Of a DNA stretch of 64,000 nucleotides, positions 47,311 to 56,687 are shown piece by piece (the stretch's first letter is position 1; each line of letters begins with the position of its first letter). This DNA is from Ahniella sp. (lineage in GTDB: Bacteria; Pseudomonadota; Gammaproteobacteria; Xanthomonadales; Ahniellaceae). Both the position numbers and the translations under genes were made by a program. The stretch spans positions 244,778 through 308,777 of the forward strand of contig JADJRU010000003.1 of NCBI GenBank assembly GCA_016712105.1. The letters are read 5' to 3'. The notes under the pieces are model-generated. The model saw only the letters and a list, made by a program, of their open reading frames with translations, was not told where the DNA came from and searched no databases.

Positions 47311-48116
47311 CAGCCCTGCCGACCCACACGACAAAAAAACTCGGTCTCCTGATCGATCTCGACATCTGCGTTGGCTGCCATGCCTGCGCCGTGGTCTGCA
47401 AGGAATGGAACGATGGCGGCCAATTCGGCCCGTTGTCCGACGAGGACCCCATGGGTGCCAAACCGGTTGGTGTCTGGTTCAACCGCGTGCATTCGTACAC
47501 CGTCGATCCGGCCACCCCGGCAGAATCACCGGAACCGGCCCGGGCGTGTGGTGACAAGGCGATCCCGCTTTCCGGTCCGGCTGGCCGGCTCGGACTCAGC
47601 CTGCACTTTCCCCGTTCCTGCCTGCATTGCGAACATGCCGCCTGCGTGACGGTCTGTCCGACCGGTGCCAGCTACAAACGCGCCGAAGATGGCATCGTCC
47701 TGGTCGACTACGACAAGTGCATCGGCTGCAAGCTCTGCTCCTGGGCATGCCCCTATGGCGCCCGTGAATACGACGAAGTTCAGGGCGTCATGAAAAAATG
47801 CACCCTCTGTGTCGATCGCATCTACAACACCACGCTGGCGAAGGAAGACCAACAGCCTGCGTGTGTACTCGCCTGCCCGACCGGCGCGCGAATGTTCGGG
47901 GATTTTGCCGATCCCGATTCCGCCGTGTCACAACGCAGTCGAGAGCGGGAGGGTCAGGCGCTGTTGCCGGAACTCGGGTACGCACCGACCAACCGGTATC
48001 TGCCACCGCGACCCAGGCGCGACGGCGCCGCGTCCGCCCCCAAAAATTCCGAAGCCATCGACGCGCAGGAACTTCCGAGTGTGTTGCGCTGGCTTGACCG
48101 AGTGCTGAGTCGATGA
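47307..48116 (+). CDS. 4Fe-4S ferredoxin subunit of a molybdo-oxidoreductase (DmsB/SoeB-like)
   Basis: 269 residues. Four iron-sulfur clusters are predicted from CVGCHACAVVC, CLHCEHAACVTVCP, CIGCKLCSWACP and the CTLC/CVLACP group. Spacing and the insertion between the first two groups resemble SoeB (sulfite dehydrogenase) and DmsB. It passes electrons between a molybdopterin subunit and the membrane subunit encoded next, whose start it overlaps. The catalytic subunit is not in the window. Confidence 0.88.
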   Translation: MTALPTHTTKKLGLLIDLDICVGCHACAVVCKEWNDGGQFGPLSDEDPMGAKPVGVWFNRVHSYTVDPATPAESPEPARACGDKAIPLSGPAGRLGLSLHFPRSCLHCEHAACVTVCPTGASYKRAEDGIVLVDYDKCIGCKLCSWACPYGAREYDEVQGVMKKCTLCVDRIYNTTLAKEDQQPACVLACPTGARMFGDFADPDSAVSQRSREREGQALLPELGYAPTNRYLPPRPRRDGAASAPKNSEAIDAQELPSVLRWLDRVLSR

Positions 48117-49057
48117 ATCCTGCCCTGTCCGTCATTGCCTTCACGACCTTATCCGGCGCAGGCTACGGCCTGATGATATGGCTCGGCATTCTGCTGCCCT
48201 TCCACCGGCAACCGCCTTTGCCCCCGCAATTCGGTTGGGTCGCCATGGTGTTGGCGCTCGTGTTGGTCAGTGCCGGCCTGCTCGCCTCGCTCGCTCACCT
48301 CGGCCACCCCGAACGGGCCTGGCGTGCGCTGTCGCAGTGGCGGACTTCCTGGTTGTCGCGCGAGGGCATAGCGGCGGTGTGGTGTTTTGTTCCCGCGTTG
48401 GGTGTGCTGGCCGTGCTGCTGGGTTACGCGCCGATCACCTGGCTCTCCTGGCTTGGCCCGCTGTTGAGTGTTTCGGCACTGGTCACGGTGTTGTGTACCG
48501 CCATGATCTACGCAAGCCTCAAGACCGTGCCGCAATGGCGGGACTGGCGTGTGTTGCCGCTGTATGCGCTGTTTGCACTGGCCAGCGGTGCTGTCCTGTT
48601 GCTGCCGGTGTTGAACTGGGCCGCGCCGGATCTGGCACTGAACATGCCGTCCACGACCGCGCAAGCGGCGCTGCTGATCGCCTTTGCGCTGCGCTACTGG
48701 CAACGCCGGCATTGGCGTGACCTCGATGCAACGCCAAGCCTTGCCGCAGCGATCGGTCTACCCGGTGCCGGGGAAGCCCGAGTGTTTGAAGGTGCGCACA
48801 CCGAAGCCAGCTTCATCACGCGCGAAATGGTGTTCCGGTTCGCGCGCAAACATGCCGATGCGATGTTCTTCACCGCGTTATTGCTGGGTGCTGCGTTCGC
48901 CGGAGGATTACTCGAACTGGCCAGCAATCAGGGCGGCGGCATCCGGATCGGATTTGCGCTGGCAGCAGTGTGCGCCTATGCGGGAATCTTCCTCGAGCGC
49001 TGGTTGTTCTTCGCCGAAGCGCGCCATGTGGTGTCCACCTATTTCGAGCGGCGGTAA
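48113..49057 (+). CDS. DmsC/SoeC-like membrane anchor subunit
   Basis: 314 residues with eight predicted membrane segments. The motifs AHLGHPERAWRALSQWRTSWLSREG and TAMIYASLKTVPQWRDW are characteristic of the DmsC/NrfD-like quinone-interacting anchor. The ATG overlaps the Fe-S subunit's stop. Together they could move electrons to or from quinone for sulfite or sulfoxide chemistry. Confidence 0.88.
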   Translation: MNPALSVIAFTTLSGAGYGLMIWLGILLPFHRQPPLPPQFGWVAMVLALVLVSAGLLASLAHLGHPERAWRALSQWRTSWLSREGIAAVWCFVPALGVLAVLLGYAPITWLSWLGPLLSVSALVTVLCTAMIYASLKTVPQWRDWRVLPLYALFALASGAVLLLPVLNWAAPDLALNMPSTTAQAALLIAFALRYWQRRHWRDLDATPSLAAAIGLPGAGEARVFEGAHTEASFITREMVFRFARKHADAMFFTALLLGAAFAGGLLELASNQGGGIRIGFALAAVCAYAGIFLERWLFFAEARHVVSTYFERR

Positions 49058-49094
49058 CCGACACTCGCGTCAGTTGGACACCGGCCTTCCTTCA

Positions 49095-50267
49095 CTACCC
49101 TCGATGGAAGGCACCAATACCTTCGATGATTTCGGTGATCGACAGGCGCTCTTCGGGCGTGAGGTCGGGATGCCAGGTATCCATCAGCAGAATGATGCGG
49201 GTGTCGGCACTGCGATTCCACGCTTCATGTTCGAATGTGTCATCGAACACCAACACCTCACCACGGCGCCAGACATGTTCCTGGCCTGACACGTTCAGCG
49301 CACATTGTTCGGGGATCCGCAGCGGCAAGTGCACGACAAGCCGGATGTTCGTCACGCCGGTATGCGGCAGGATGTGGGTCCCCGGTGCGAGGACCGAAAA
49401 ACAGACTTCCGGCGCGTGCCCGCCGATGTGCACCAGATCAGCTGCAGCGAGCGCCCCACTGGTGATGGGACAGGCATCATGGTTCGGCTTGAACCGCGCG
49501 CCACCGCGGTAAAAGAACAAGGCGTTCCAGGCCGCACCTTGGGCGGTGCCGAGATACGCACTGGCCTCTTCCGGACGGGCAAACTCCAGGAACGGTTGCA
49601 AGCCTTGGCCGAGCCGCCATTGGTGTTCGGCCTCCATGGCAATGGCATCGGTCTGGGCTTCGAGCCCTTGAACCCACGAGAACTCGTCGCGCGGGTAATA
49701 ACGCTGTTCACGCAGACCCGGAAAATACAGAAAGCGCGGACGCTGCTCCGGGCTCGACGGCAGCGCAGGCGACACGCCGAGATATCCTTGAAGCGCCGAA
49801 GCGACACGCCGCAGGGCGTCGCGGCCGAAACGCGCCTGTTGTGGCGTCAGAAGGTCCATCAGGATCTGCGTCCGCCCACGAGCCGCGACGGACGAGGCAT
49901 GCTGCACCAGGGGCCACAGGGCCTTGGGCGTACTCGCCTCATCCAGCCACTGCTCCCGAAGCTGGGCTTTCACCAGAGCGCGGAAGTAATGCCGGATCGC
50001 GCCTTCGGCGTCACCGCGCACTTCCAGCGCGCGCGCCAGTTGCAGGCGGATCGCGGGAAGTTCGGGTTCCAGTTCGGTCGCGCGCGTGAGTGCGGCAACC
50101 GCTTCATCCACTGCGCCGTGGCCGAGCAGCAACACACCAAGGTTCCGCTGCAGGTTGCCGTCGGACGGCGACAGGGTTGCTGCTTCGCGAAAAAGCGTGA
50201 TCGCTTCAGCCAGTTGCCCTGACCGCGCGGCGCTGCGCGCCCGCTCGATGAGCGCCGCAAGACTCAT
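49095..50267 (-). CDS. TPR plus aspartyl/asparaginyl beta-hydroxylase-domain protein
   Basis: 390 residues. Two to three TPR units (about 1-110; LFREAATLSPSDGNLQRNLG) precede a cupin of the Asp/Asn hydroxylase (AspH/LpxO-like) family. Iron ligands are probably His in ILPHTGVTNIRLVVHLPL and His in FDDTFEHEAWN, with the Arg of RIILLMDTWHP binding 2-oxoglutarate. Its ATG overlaps the methyltransferase stop. The substrate is probably a protein or peptide. Confidence 0.87.
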   Translation of the reverse strand: MSLAALIERARSAARSGQLAEAITLFREAATLSPSDGNLQRNLGVLLLGHGAVDEAVAALTRATELEPELPAIRLQLARALEVRGDAEGAIRHYFRALVKAQLREQWLDEASTPKALWPLVQHASSVAARGRTQILMDLLTPQQARFGRDALRRVASALQGYLGVSPALPSSPEQRPRFLYFPGLREQRYYPRDEFSWVQGLEAQTDAIAMEAEHQWRLGQGLQPFLEFARPEEASAYLGTAQGAAWNALFFYRGGARFKPNHDACPITSGALAAADLVHIGGHAPEVCFSVLAPGTHILPHTGVTNIRLVVHLPLRIPEQCALNVSGQEHVWRRGEVLVFDDTFEHEAWNRSADTRIILLMDTWHPDLTPEERLSITEIIEGIGAFHRG

Positions 50268-51391
50268 GGGTTGCGCACGGCTTCGACAAACAGTGCGTAG
50301 TAGTGCTCGCCATGGCGAGCACTGGCCACGGCACTGGCTGAATCGACCTGAAGCAGTGGATCCTCACTCTGCATGAATCGCGACTCGAGCACGGTGTCGA
50401 ATCCGGCCGCGCGTAATGCCTTGGCGAGTGTCTCGAAGTCGTAGCCGAACTTGTGCGACTCCAGCAGGTGTCCCGGTTCGGCACCGGCCCCTGCATACGC
50501 CAGAAAACTCTCCAGCGGCGTGAGGTCTTTCGGCCACCAGTCCCAGGTCTCATGGCGTGATTCGAAAAAGCGCCGATCGCCCGTTCGATAGGCTTCGATA
50601 CAGGCAGCAATGTCGGGTACCGCGAGCCGGAGCCGTCCACCCGGTGCCAATACCCGTCGCATCTCGCGCAGGAATGTCCCCACGTCATGCGGATAAAACA
50701 GATGCTCGAGCATGTGCGACACGTAGATCCGTTGCACCGAACCATCGGAAAACGGCAGACCCCAGGCGAGGTTGAGGTTCAGCGGTGCGCCCTGGATGTC
50801 GATGTTGACGAACCCGTCGATCCGCGTCGGACCGGCGCCCAGATGCAGGTTCAGATCGCGGCTGTGCGGGTGCAAGCCCAGTGCCGCCAGTTGCGGCCCC
50901 ACGAACGCATCCCGAAGTCCGGCCAGTTCAGACTTGAGGCCGTCCACCGCTGCGATCATTGCCAGCAAACGGCGTTCGAGGCCGGCACCGGTTCGCTCGC
51001 GAAGTTCAGTCTCGGCAAAAGTGGCGAGGCACGCGACATCCCCACCGAGGTCGTACACCGACCGTGCGAGATGGCGCAGGTGCACATTCGCCCGCTGCGC
51101 CGACCAGTCGATCGCCGGATCCGCCGCTGCAGGGCTGTCGGCGGGCACCAGTACACCTATGGTCTGAAGGTGTTCGAGCACCTGCTGCACTTCGGCGCGA
51201 TGGGCCGGCGGCACCTGTGCCAGCACAGTCAGCAGCGACAAGGGCCTGACAAAGTGTCCGAGCAGCGTGACCAGGTTTGGGTTGTCCAGCACAAATGCCG
51301 GATATCGGCTGGTGGTGGTGTGGATCAACCAGCGGCCGGCACGAGCGCGGATCAGCGCATCGGCGGCGAGCATCAGGGTGCCGTTGTTCAT
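50264..51391 (-). CDS. SAM-dependent methyltransferase with N-terminal extension
   Basis: 375 residues from MNNGTLMLAADAL. The first ~150 residues (with LVTLLGHFVRPLSLLTVLAQ) resemble a PqqD/radical-SAM-partner-like or winged-helix segment, not firmly assigned. Then a class I methyltransferase core: LHLGAGPTRIDGFVNIDIQ (SAM loop), LPFSDGSVQRIYVSHMLEHL, VLAPGGRLRLAVPDIAA. It starts 2 bp after the 2OG oxygenase gene and overlaps the hydroxylase gene, so the three form an operon. Confidence 0.83.
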   Translation of the reverse strand: MNNGTLMLAADALIRARAGRWLIHTTTSRYPAFVLDNPNLVTLLGHFVRPLSLLTVLAQVPPAHRAEVQQVLEHLQTIGVLVPADSPAAADPAIDWSAQRANVHLRHLARSVYDLGGDVACLATFAETELRERTGAGLERRLLAMIAAVDGLKSELAGLRDAFVGPQLAALGLHPHSRDLNLHLGAGPTRIDGFVNIDIQGAPLNLNLAWGLPFSDGSVQRIYVSHMLEHLFYPHDVGTFLREMRRVLAPGGRLRLAVPDIAACIEAYRTGDRRFFESRHETWDWWPKDLTPLESFLAYAGAGAEPGHLLESHKFGYDFETLAKALRAAGFDTVLESRFMQSEDPLLQVDSASAVASARHGEHYYALFVEAVRNP

Positions 51392-51393
51392 GG

Positions 51394-51975
51394 TCAAAAG
51401 AGGAAATAAGTGGACAGGATGAACTTGTCGTTCGACACCGGAACACAGCCCTGGTGCTGGTACATCCAATAGGGCGGGAACATCAGCAATCGGCCGGCGC
51501 GAGCCGACACCTTGATGCCGAGATCGACGAACTCGGTTTCGCCACCCTCGGCGACATCGTTCAAATACCAGAGAAACACGAGATACCGGTTCGACACTTC
51601 ACCGAGCGAATCAAAATGGGGCTGAAAGCGCTCCGTGCCGCCCGGTCGGTACCGTTTGACGATCAACTCGCTGATCTTGTCGGTGGCCGGTAGCGGAATA
51701 CTCAGTCCGAGCGCTTCGTTGTACCGCGCCAGATGCTGGGTCATGTTGCCGAGCAAGTGATGCCGAAAGCCGGCATCGGACAGCGGGCCGACATCGAGTT
51801 CGGTCCAGCCGCTCTCGTCCAGGCCTGCGCGGATCCCGCGGCCATTCGGCTTCTGAAACCGCTTCAGCGCATCAAAACTCTGCACCATGCGGGAACAGAA
51901 TGCAGCATCGAGTGCGCCATCAAAGACCTGGATCGCGCGAGTGAGGTCACGGGAAGCGGGCAGGGGTTCCGACAT
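51394..51975 (-). CDS. 2OG-Fe(II) oxygenase (prolyl 4-hydroxylase-like)
   Basis: 193 residues from MSEPLPASRDL. HxD iron ligands in FQPHFDSLGE, distal His in YQHQGCVPVSNDKFILSTYF with the Lys that binds 2-oxoglutarate, and RYLVFLWYLNDVAEGGETEF, typical of bacterial P4H-like enzymes. First gene of a leftward three-gene operon. Substrate unknown. Confidence 0.85.
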   Translation of the reverse strand: MSEPLPASRDLTRAIQVFDGALDAAFCSRMVQSFDALKRFQKPNGRGIRAGLDESGWTELDVGPLSDAGFRHHLLGNMTQHLARYNEALGLSIPLPATDKISELIVKRYRPGGTERFQPHFDSLGEVSNRYLVFLWYLNDVAEGGETEFVDLGIKVSARAGRLLMFPPYWMYQHQGCVPVSNDKFILSTYFLF

Positions 51976-52034
51976 AGGCTTGCCAAGCAGGATAAGAAGC
52001 GGACATAGTCGCATGATTCTTTGCCGAGTGTTCC

Positions 52035-53873
52035 ATGGCCCATCCAGACAACGATTCCGGAAACATGCTGCGACATGCCTTCGAACTGCTTCAGGCCGGT
52101 GACGGTGCCGGGGCCGAACGTGTGGCGCGGATGATGCTCAAGGCGCAGCCCAATCACACCGGCGCTGCCACCGTGCTGGCCTTGTCGTTGCTGGATCAAG
52201 GGCGCCCGCGGGATGCCTTGCCGATCCTCGACCAGATCTGCGTCCATGCGCCGGACGAACCGGCGAACTGGAGCAACCTGGCCAACTGCATGTGTGAACT
52301 GGGGCTCGATGCCGATGCACTCATCCCCATGCAGCAGGCCTTCAAACTGGGTGCCGACGATCCGGGCAGCCACTTTGCCTATGCGCGGGCGTTGATTGCC
52401 CATCGCCGTCTGCCGGAAGCGCTTCAGGCCATCGACATTGCCATCCGCCAACAGGGACTGAACACCGACCTGCGTCTGTTGCGCGCGCGGATCCTGCTCA
52501 GCCTTGATCGTTGGCCCGACGCCAATGCCGAAATCGAACTCATCAAACGTTTGCCCGGATCACCCGGACAAATAGCCGAAGCCGCGCATGTGCTGTTGCA
52601 GACGGGGCTTTATGCCGACGCCGAACAGATGTTCCGCCATGTTCTGGCCCAGCAGTCGGATTCGACCGATGCGCAGATCGGGCTCGGACTCACGCTCGAG
52701 CGCACGAACCGTCTGGAGGAAGCAGGGAAACTCGCCGAGGCTTTGCCGGCGATCACGCTCAATGAGCGACTGCAGCAGAAAATCTGGCAGCTTCAGGCCC
52801 GACTCGCCCAACGCAGTGGCGACTCGGCCACTGCCGCCGATTTCCTGAACCTGTTGTTGGCCAAACCACCCGCCGACCCGGCACAGGTGGCGGCGTTGGC
52901 CTTTGATCTGGCCCAGGCTCAGGCATCACTCGGCGACGTGTCGGCCAGCATGGCTAGCCTCGAGCTGGCCCATCGCGCGAAGCGGGCGCTGGTGTCCGAC
53001 ACCCATCCCGAAATGTTGCGCCAGGACAGCCTGCTGGGGCTGCTCGACCGGGAGATACCGGAATTGTCCGACCACCGTGCACCGGCTGATGAACATACCG
53101 ATCCGGTATTTCTCGTCGGGTTCCCGCGGTCCGGCACCACGCTGCTCGAACAACTGCTCGACGCCCATCCCGCGCTCGCGTCCTTCGACGAACAACCGTT
53201 CCTGCAACGTGTGATCAACCGTCTCAACGAGGCAGGCCAACCTTACCCGGATGCCCTCCCCGATCTTGATGAACCACGTCTGTCGGAACTGCGACGGGCG
53301 TATTTTGCCGATGTTGATCGAGTCCTCAAGGACCGCTCCGCACAACGGGTCGTCGACAAGAACCCGCTCAACCTGGCGCGCGCGCCGCTGATCGATGCGC
53401 TGTTCCCGAATGCGCGCCTCCTGCTCGCCATCCGTCACCCGTGTGATGTGGTGCTCAGTTGTTACCAGCAGAATTTCCGCGCGCCGGCACTGGCCATCAG
53501 CTTCGAAACGCTGCTCAGCACCGCGCAGATGTACGACCGCGTGATGCGGCATTTCCAGGACTACCGCGAACGCCTGAAAACGCCGCTGCACGTGTTGCGT
53601 TACGAAGATCTGGTTGATGACACCCGCGGCGAGGCCGAACGCCTGTTTGCGTTCCTCGACTTGCCTTGGCAAGACGATCTGCTCGCCTTCACCGAGCGTG
53701 CCCAGAAGAAAGGCGCCATCTCCACACCCAGCTACAGCCAGGTCATCCAGCCCGTCAATCGGCGTGCCGTCGGCAAATGGCACGCCTATGCCGAACATTT
53801 TGATGGTGCGGTGATGGATCTGCTGGCGCCGTGGATACGCGAGTTCGGTTATGTGGATGACGGAACCTCCTGA
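52035..53873 (+). CDS. TPR-repeat sulfotransferase
   Basis: 612 residues. TPR repeats in the first ~300 residues (e.g. GRPRDALPILDQICVHAPDE) precede a sulfotransferase domain: 5'-PSB loop VFLVGFPRSGTTLLEQLLDA near residue 360 and the 3'-PB region ARLLLAIRHPCDVVLSCYQ. PAPS-dependent. This fusion type, near-tyrosylprotein sulfotransferase-like, is frequent in Xanthomonadales. Divergent from the oxygenase operon across 59 bp. Confidence 0.9.
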   Translation: MAHPDNDSGNMLRHAFELLQAGDGAGAERVARMMLKAQPNHTGAATVLALSLLDQGRPRDALPILDQICVHAPDEPANWSNLANCMCELGLDADALIPMQQAFKLGADDPGSHFAYARALIAHRRLPEALQAIDIAIRQQGLNTDLRLLRARILLSLDRWPDANAEIELIKRLPGSPGQIAEAAHVLLQTGLYADAEQMFRHVLAQQSDSTDAQIGLGLTLERTNRLEEAGKLAEALPAITLNERLQQKIWQLQARLAQRSGDSATAADFLNLLLAKPPADPAQVAALAFDLAQAQASLGDVSASMASLELAHRAKRALVSDTHPEMLRQDSLLGLLDREIPELSDHRAPADEHTDPVFLVGFPRSGTTLLEQLLDAHPALASFDEQPFLQRVINRLNEAGQPYPDALPDLDEPRLSELRRAYFADVDRVLKDRSAQRVVDKNPLNLARAPLIDALFPNARLLLAIRHPCDVVLSCYQQNFRAPALAISFETLLSTAQMYDRVMRHFQDYRERLKTPLHVLRYEDLVDDTRGEAERLFAFLDLPWQDDLLAFTERAQKKGAISTPSYSQVIQPVNRRAVGKWHAYAEHFDGAVMDLLAPWIREFGYVDDGTS

Positions 53874-54601
53874 TGCGGGCCATCCACTGAATCATCCGAC
53901 AGTTCGGGCGCCGCAGCGGCTACCGAACCCAATGGCTGCGTCTTCCGCAAGGACGACTTGCTTCGACGCCAGAGGCCATCCATTTCGTTGACGAAGTTCT
54001 TCACTTGCGAACGCGCTTCGAGAATGGCGCGTTTCGCCTGGCTGGCACTCAAGACGCCGGCATACCACAGCGCGTCGATCTGCATGATCGTCTCGTCGAG
54101 GCCCTGGAACACGGCAAGCGCGTGATTCGCCATCGGCGTATACACCACCAGAGTTTCGGACTGTGGCTGGTAACGGACTCCGGGAAGTGTCGCCTGCGCG
54201 CCCAACCAATGTCGACATCGTTCGCGGGTTTTTGCCTGCAGCGCCAGGATACGTTCCAGTGCCGCGACGAAGGTTTGTTCCAGTTCGTCCCCCAGACGAC
54301 CCTGATCGCGTTCAAGGATCGGAATCGTGACCGACATGCCATAAGCGGCCATCTGCAGGCGACCGAACAAGGTGCGCAAGGCCTTCTGCGCGAACACCGA
54401 GTGAAGGATCATGGCGCGTTCGATGTGTGGTGCCGAAACCAGCGGCCGCCAGTGCCAGGGATCGAATCCTTCATCGGCATCACGTGCCGGAAATGGGCGT
54501 CGATGCCGGTTCGAGTGAAGGTGTGGCGGTTGTGCTTCCTGATCTGATGCGAGGTCAAGACCAACCGCTTCGTCAAAAGCAAGTGTGGCGTAGATGGACA
54601 T
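53849..54601 (-). CDS. Conjugative-element-type hypothetical (AcaB/DUF1845-like?)
   Basis: 250 residues, GGAG upstream of the ATG. The core RMILHSVFAQ-type region, ERILALQAKTRERCRHWLG, and LVVYTPMANHALAVFQGLDE followed by IDALWYAGVLSASQAKRAI resemble proteins of integrative conjugative elements (DUF1845, AcaB, or the PFL_4669 family). That is pattern memory, not a search. It converges on and overlaps the sulfotransferase gene by 25 bp. It may be the first gene of the element. Confidence 0.6.
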   Translation of the reverse strand: MSIYATLAFDEAVGLDLASDQEAQPPHLHSNRHRRPFPARDADEGFDPWHWRPLVSAPHIERAMILHSVFAQKALRTLFGRLQMAAYGMSVTIPILERDQGRLGDELEQTFVAALERILALQAKTRERCRHWLGAQATLPGVRYQPQSETLVVYTPMANHALAVFQGLDETIMQIDALWYAGVLSASQAKRAILEARSQVKNFVNEMDGLWRRSKSSLRKTQPLGSVAAAAPELSDDSVDGPHQEVPSST

Positions 54602-54793
54602 TACGACTCTCCTGGATAACCGGCCCGTTGCCGGCGTGTGTCCATGCTCTTGCTTCGATCAACGCTGACACCCGTGAATTGACCCCACAATTCCATGCTT
54701 TCCCGGAAATCAGCGGATTTCGCATCGGCAAAGGTTGACCGAAGACCGCAGGCTCGTGCATAAGGGCGCCTCATTCGCCACTTGGGGTAGTTG

Positions 54794-55900
54794 ATGAATC
54801 AGAATGGTCCGTTCCTGACGGCCGCGGAATTGCCGGAAATCCGCGACTTTTACCTGCCACTGAACAACGACCTGCACGACGAGTCGATCGAGTGGTTCAG
54901 CGCCCGAGCGTTCACTGGGTCCAGTCGATCCAGACTGGCGTTCGGAAAAGACGCCGAAGTGATGCGGTTCATCCGCGAGGCACAAAAAGAGTGCCTGCAG
55001 CATGCCAACACGATCCACGACACCGCGCGCATCTCGATCCTCGATCAGGTCTTCCGGATGCAGATCGTGAACCGCACCGAAAACAGAAGGTCCGTGCACC
55101 TGAGGCGCATTCCCAAGATCGTTCCCACGCTGGAGGAAGCGGGTGTGGGTCTTGCGATGCGTGAAATCCTCATGTCCGAAAATCTGGTGAAAGGAGGGCT
55201 GGTCTTGATTACCGGTACCAACGGCCAAGGGAAGACCACGGTCCTGAGTGCCACGATCGTGCACCGCCTGAAGCGCCATGGTGGCGCCGCGCAGATGATC
55301 GAGGATCCATCGGAGTACCCATGCGACGGTGTCCACGGTGATGGGGTCTGCCTGCAGTTGCCGGTCAGTTCCGACATTCCCTCGCAGTCGACTTACGAAT
55401 CGGCATTGAGGAAAAGCCTCCGCGCGTTTCCGGCCATCAGCGGCGGCGGCACCATGCTCGGCATCGGCGATATCCGGGACAAGGAAACCGCAGCAGAAGC
55501 CTTGAAGCAATCCGGCAATGGTCATCTCGTGATCGCCACCATGCATGGACAAACCATCCCGCAGGCTCTCGACCGGATCGTCACGATGGCGTCCGAAGTC
55601 CTTGGCACCAATCAGGCGCGCATGTTGCTAGCCAGCAACTTGCGAATGATCGGCAACCAATCCCTGGTCAAATCCATGACGCCGAGACAAGTGTCCGACG
55701 AAGCGTCATGGTTTCGAAGCGCCGAGGTGTCGGCGATGCTCCTGTTCGCCAACGAGTCCGATTCAGGCATGCGCGCGGCACTGGGGCACGGGGACCAGAT
55801 GGCGATCGAGAAGGCTATCCTCAAGCAGTCGGAGATCCTCGGCTCGTGGACAGGCGGCCCGATTTCCGGGTTGATCAAACAACTGGGATCACTGCAATGA
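54794..55900 (+). CDS. PilT/VirB11/DotB-class secretion ATPase
   Basis: 368 residues from ATG 54794 (GGGG 7 bp upstream). A PAS-like N-terminal domain with MQIVNRTENRRSVHLRRIP is followed by Walker A TGTNGQGKTT (about 134-143), an acidic box IEDPSE, Walker B MLGIGDIRDKET and a His box HLVIATMHGQT. Resembles the TraJ/DotB ATPases of type IVB transfer or PilT retraction motors. The stop overlaps the next ATG. F-type transfer systems normally lack such an ATPase. Confidence 0.85.
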   Translation: MNQNGPFLTAAELPEIRDFYLPLNNDLHDESIEWFSARAFTGSSRSRLAFGKDAEVMRFIREAQKECLQHANTIHDTARISILDQVFRMQIVNRTENRRSVHLRRIPKIVPTLEEAGVGLAMREILMSENLVKGGLVLITGTNGQGKTTVLSATIVHRLKRHGGAAQMIEDPSEYPCDGVHGDGVCLQLPVSSDIPSQSTYESALRKSLRAFPAISGGGTMLGIGDIRDKETAAEALKQSGNGHLVIATMHGQTIPQALDRIVTMASEVLGTNQARMLLASNLRMIGNQSLVKSMTPRQVSDEASWFRSAEVSAMLLFANESDSGMRAALGHGDQMAIEKAILKQSEILGSWTGGPISGLIKQLGSLQ

Positions 55901-56687
55901 AGACGAACCGACTTCACGACAGCATGCCCTCGCTCCTGCCGGCCCACGGGGCAGATCGTCCATCGAATCCGGTTGAGGACACTCTGCGTGTCCAACTGGC
56001 GATCGAGGAGGAATTCGGGGAGCCCTCGCAGATTCTCGGGAGCAAGGGCGGGAGCCTGACGCTCCGGTATCAGTGGCCAGGACTGGATATCGTGGCGTCC
56101 ATTCGACGGTGCGGCGCCCTCGTGCTGTCGAATGGGATGACACCCATCCGGATCGGTGGCCCTGCCGTCGTGCCCACGGTGGTGGCATTACATGGCGCGA
56201 TCACGTTGATCGCACGCGGCCGGGTCGTGGGTGATCAACTGGCTGGTCTGGACATCATCATGGCCGAACCGGGCCCCGTGGGATCAACGAATCCCGAAAT
56301 CACGTTTGCGCTGCTGCGCGATACGTTGCAACAGATGCCGGATCCGGACGAAGCTCTGATCGGATTCCTGTTCCAGGTCCTCGACAGCAGATTCAATCAA
56401 TCGAGTTCCGGCGGACAACAGTTGTTGGGGCGTGTGTTGTCTGCGCTGGGCGAGTATGTGCGATCAGGTCTGGCATCAAGGGCCGAAGGCCCGATCACCC
56501 TGACGTTCCGGCTGGAGCGTTGGACGCCCCGGTTTCGCGGGCCGAAAGCATCCAGCCCCGATTCGTTCAAACCATTGTCGGATTCGTCATGCTCAATGCC
56601 GACCATACTCCGGACTTCTGGTGCAACGTCTGCGAAGGCCTTGAATCGGCAAGGGTCGATGACGCGGCCGGCGCGCACAGGGGTTGA
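55897..56687 (+). CDS. Hypothetical conjugation-associated protein, probably frameshifted as read
   Basis: ATG 55897 overlaps the ATPase stop. As read the frame runs to 56808, but after about residue 208 (TLTFRLERW) it turns low-quality and Ser/Thr/Pro-rich. One frame over, from about 56520, DAPVSRAESIQPRFVQTIVG and TPDFWCNVCEG look native and end at a TGA at 56685-56687, for 263 residues. One missing base near 56520 explains both. No family recognised; the CxxC near the end may bind metal. The role is probably tied to the ATPase. Confidence 0.55.
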
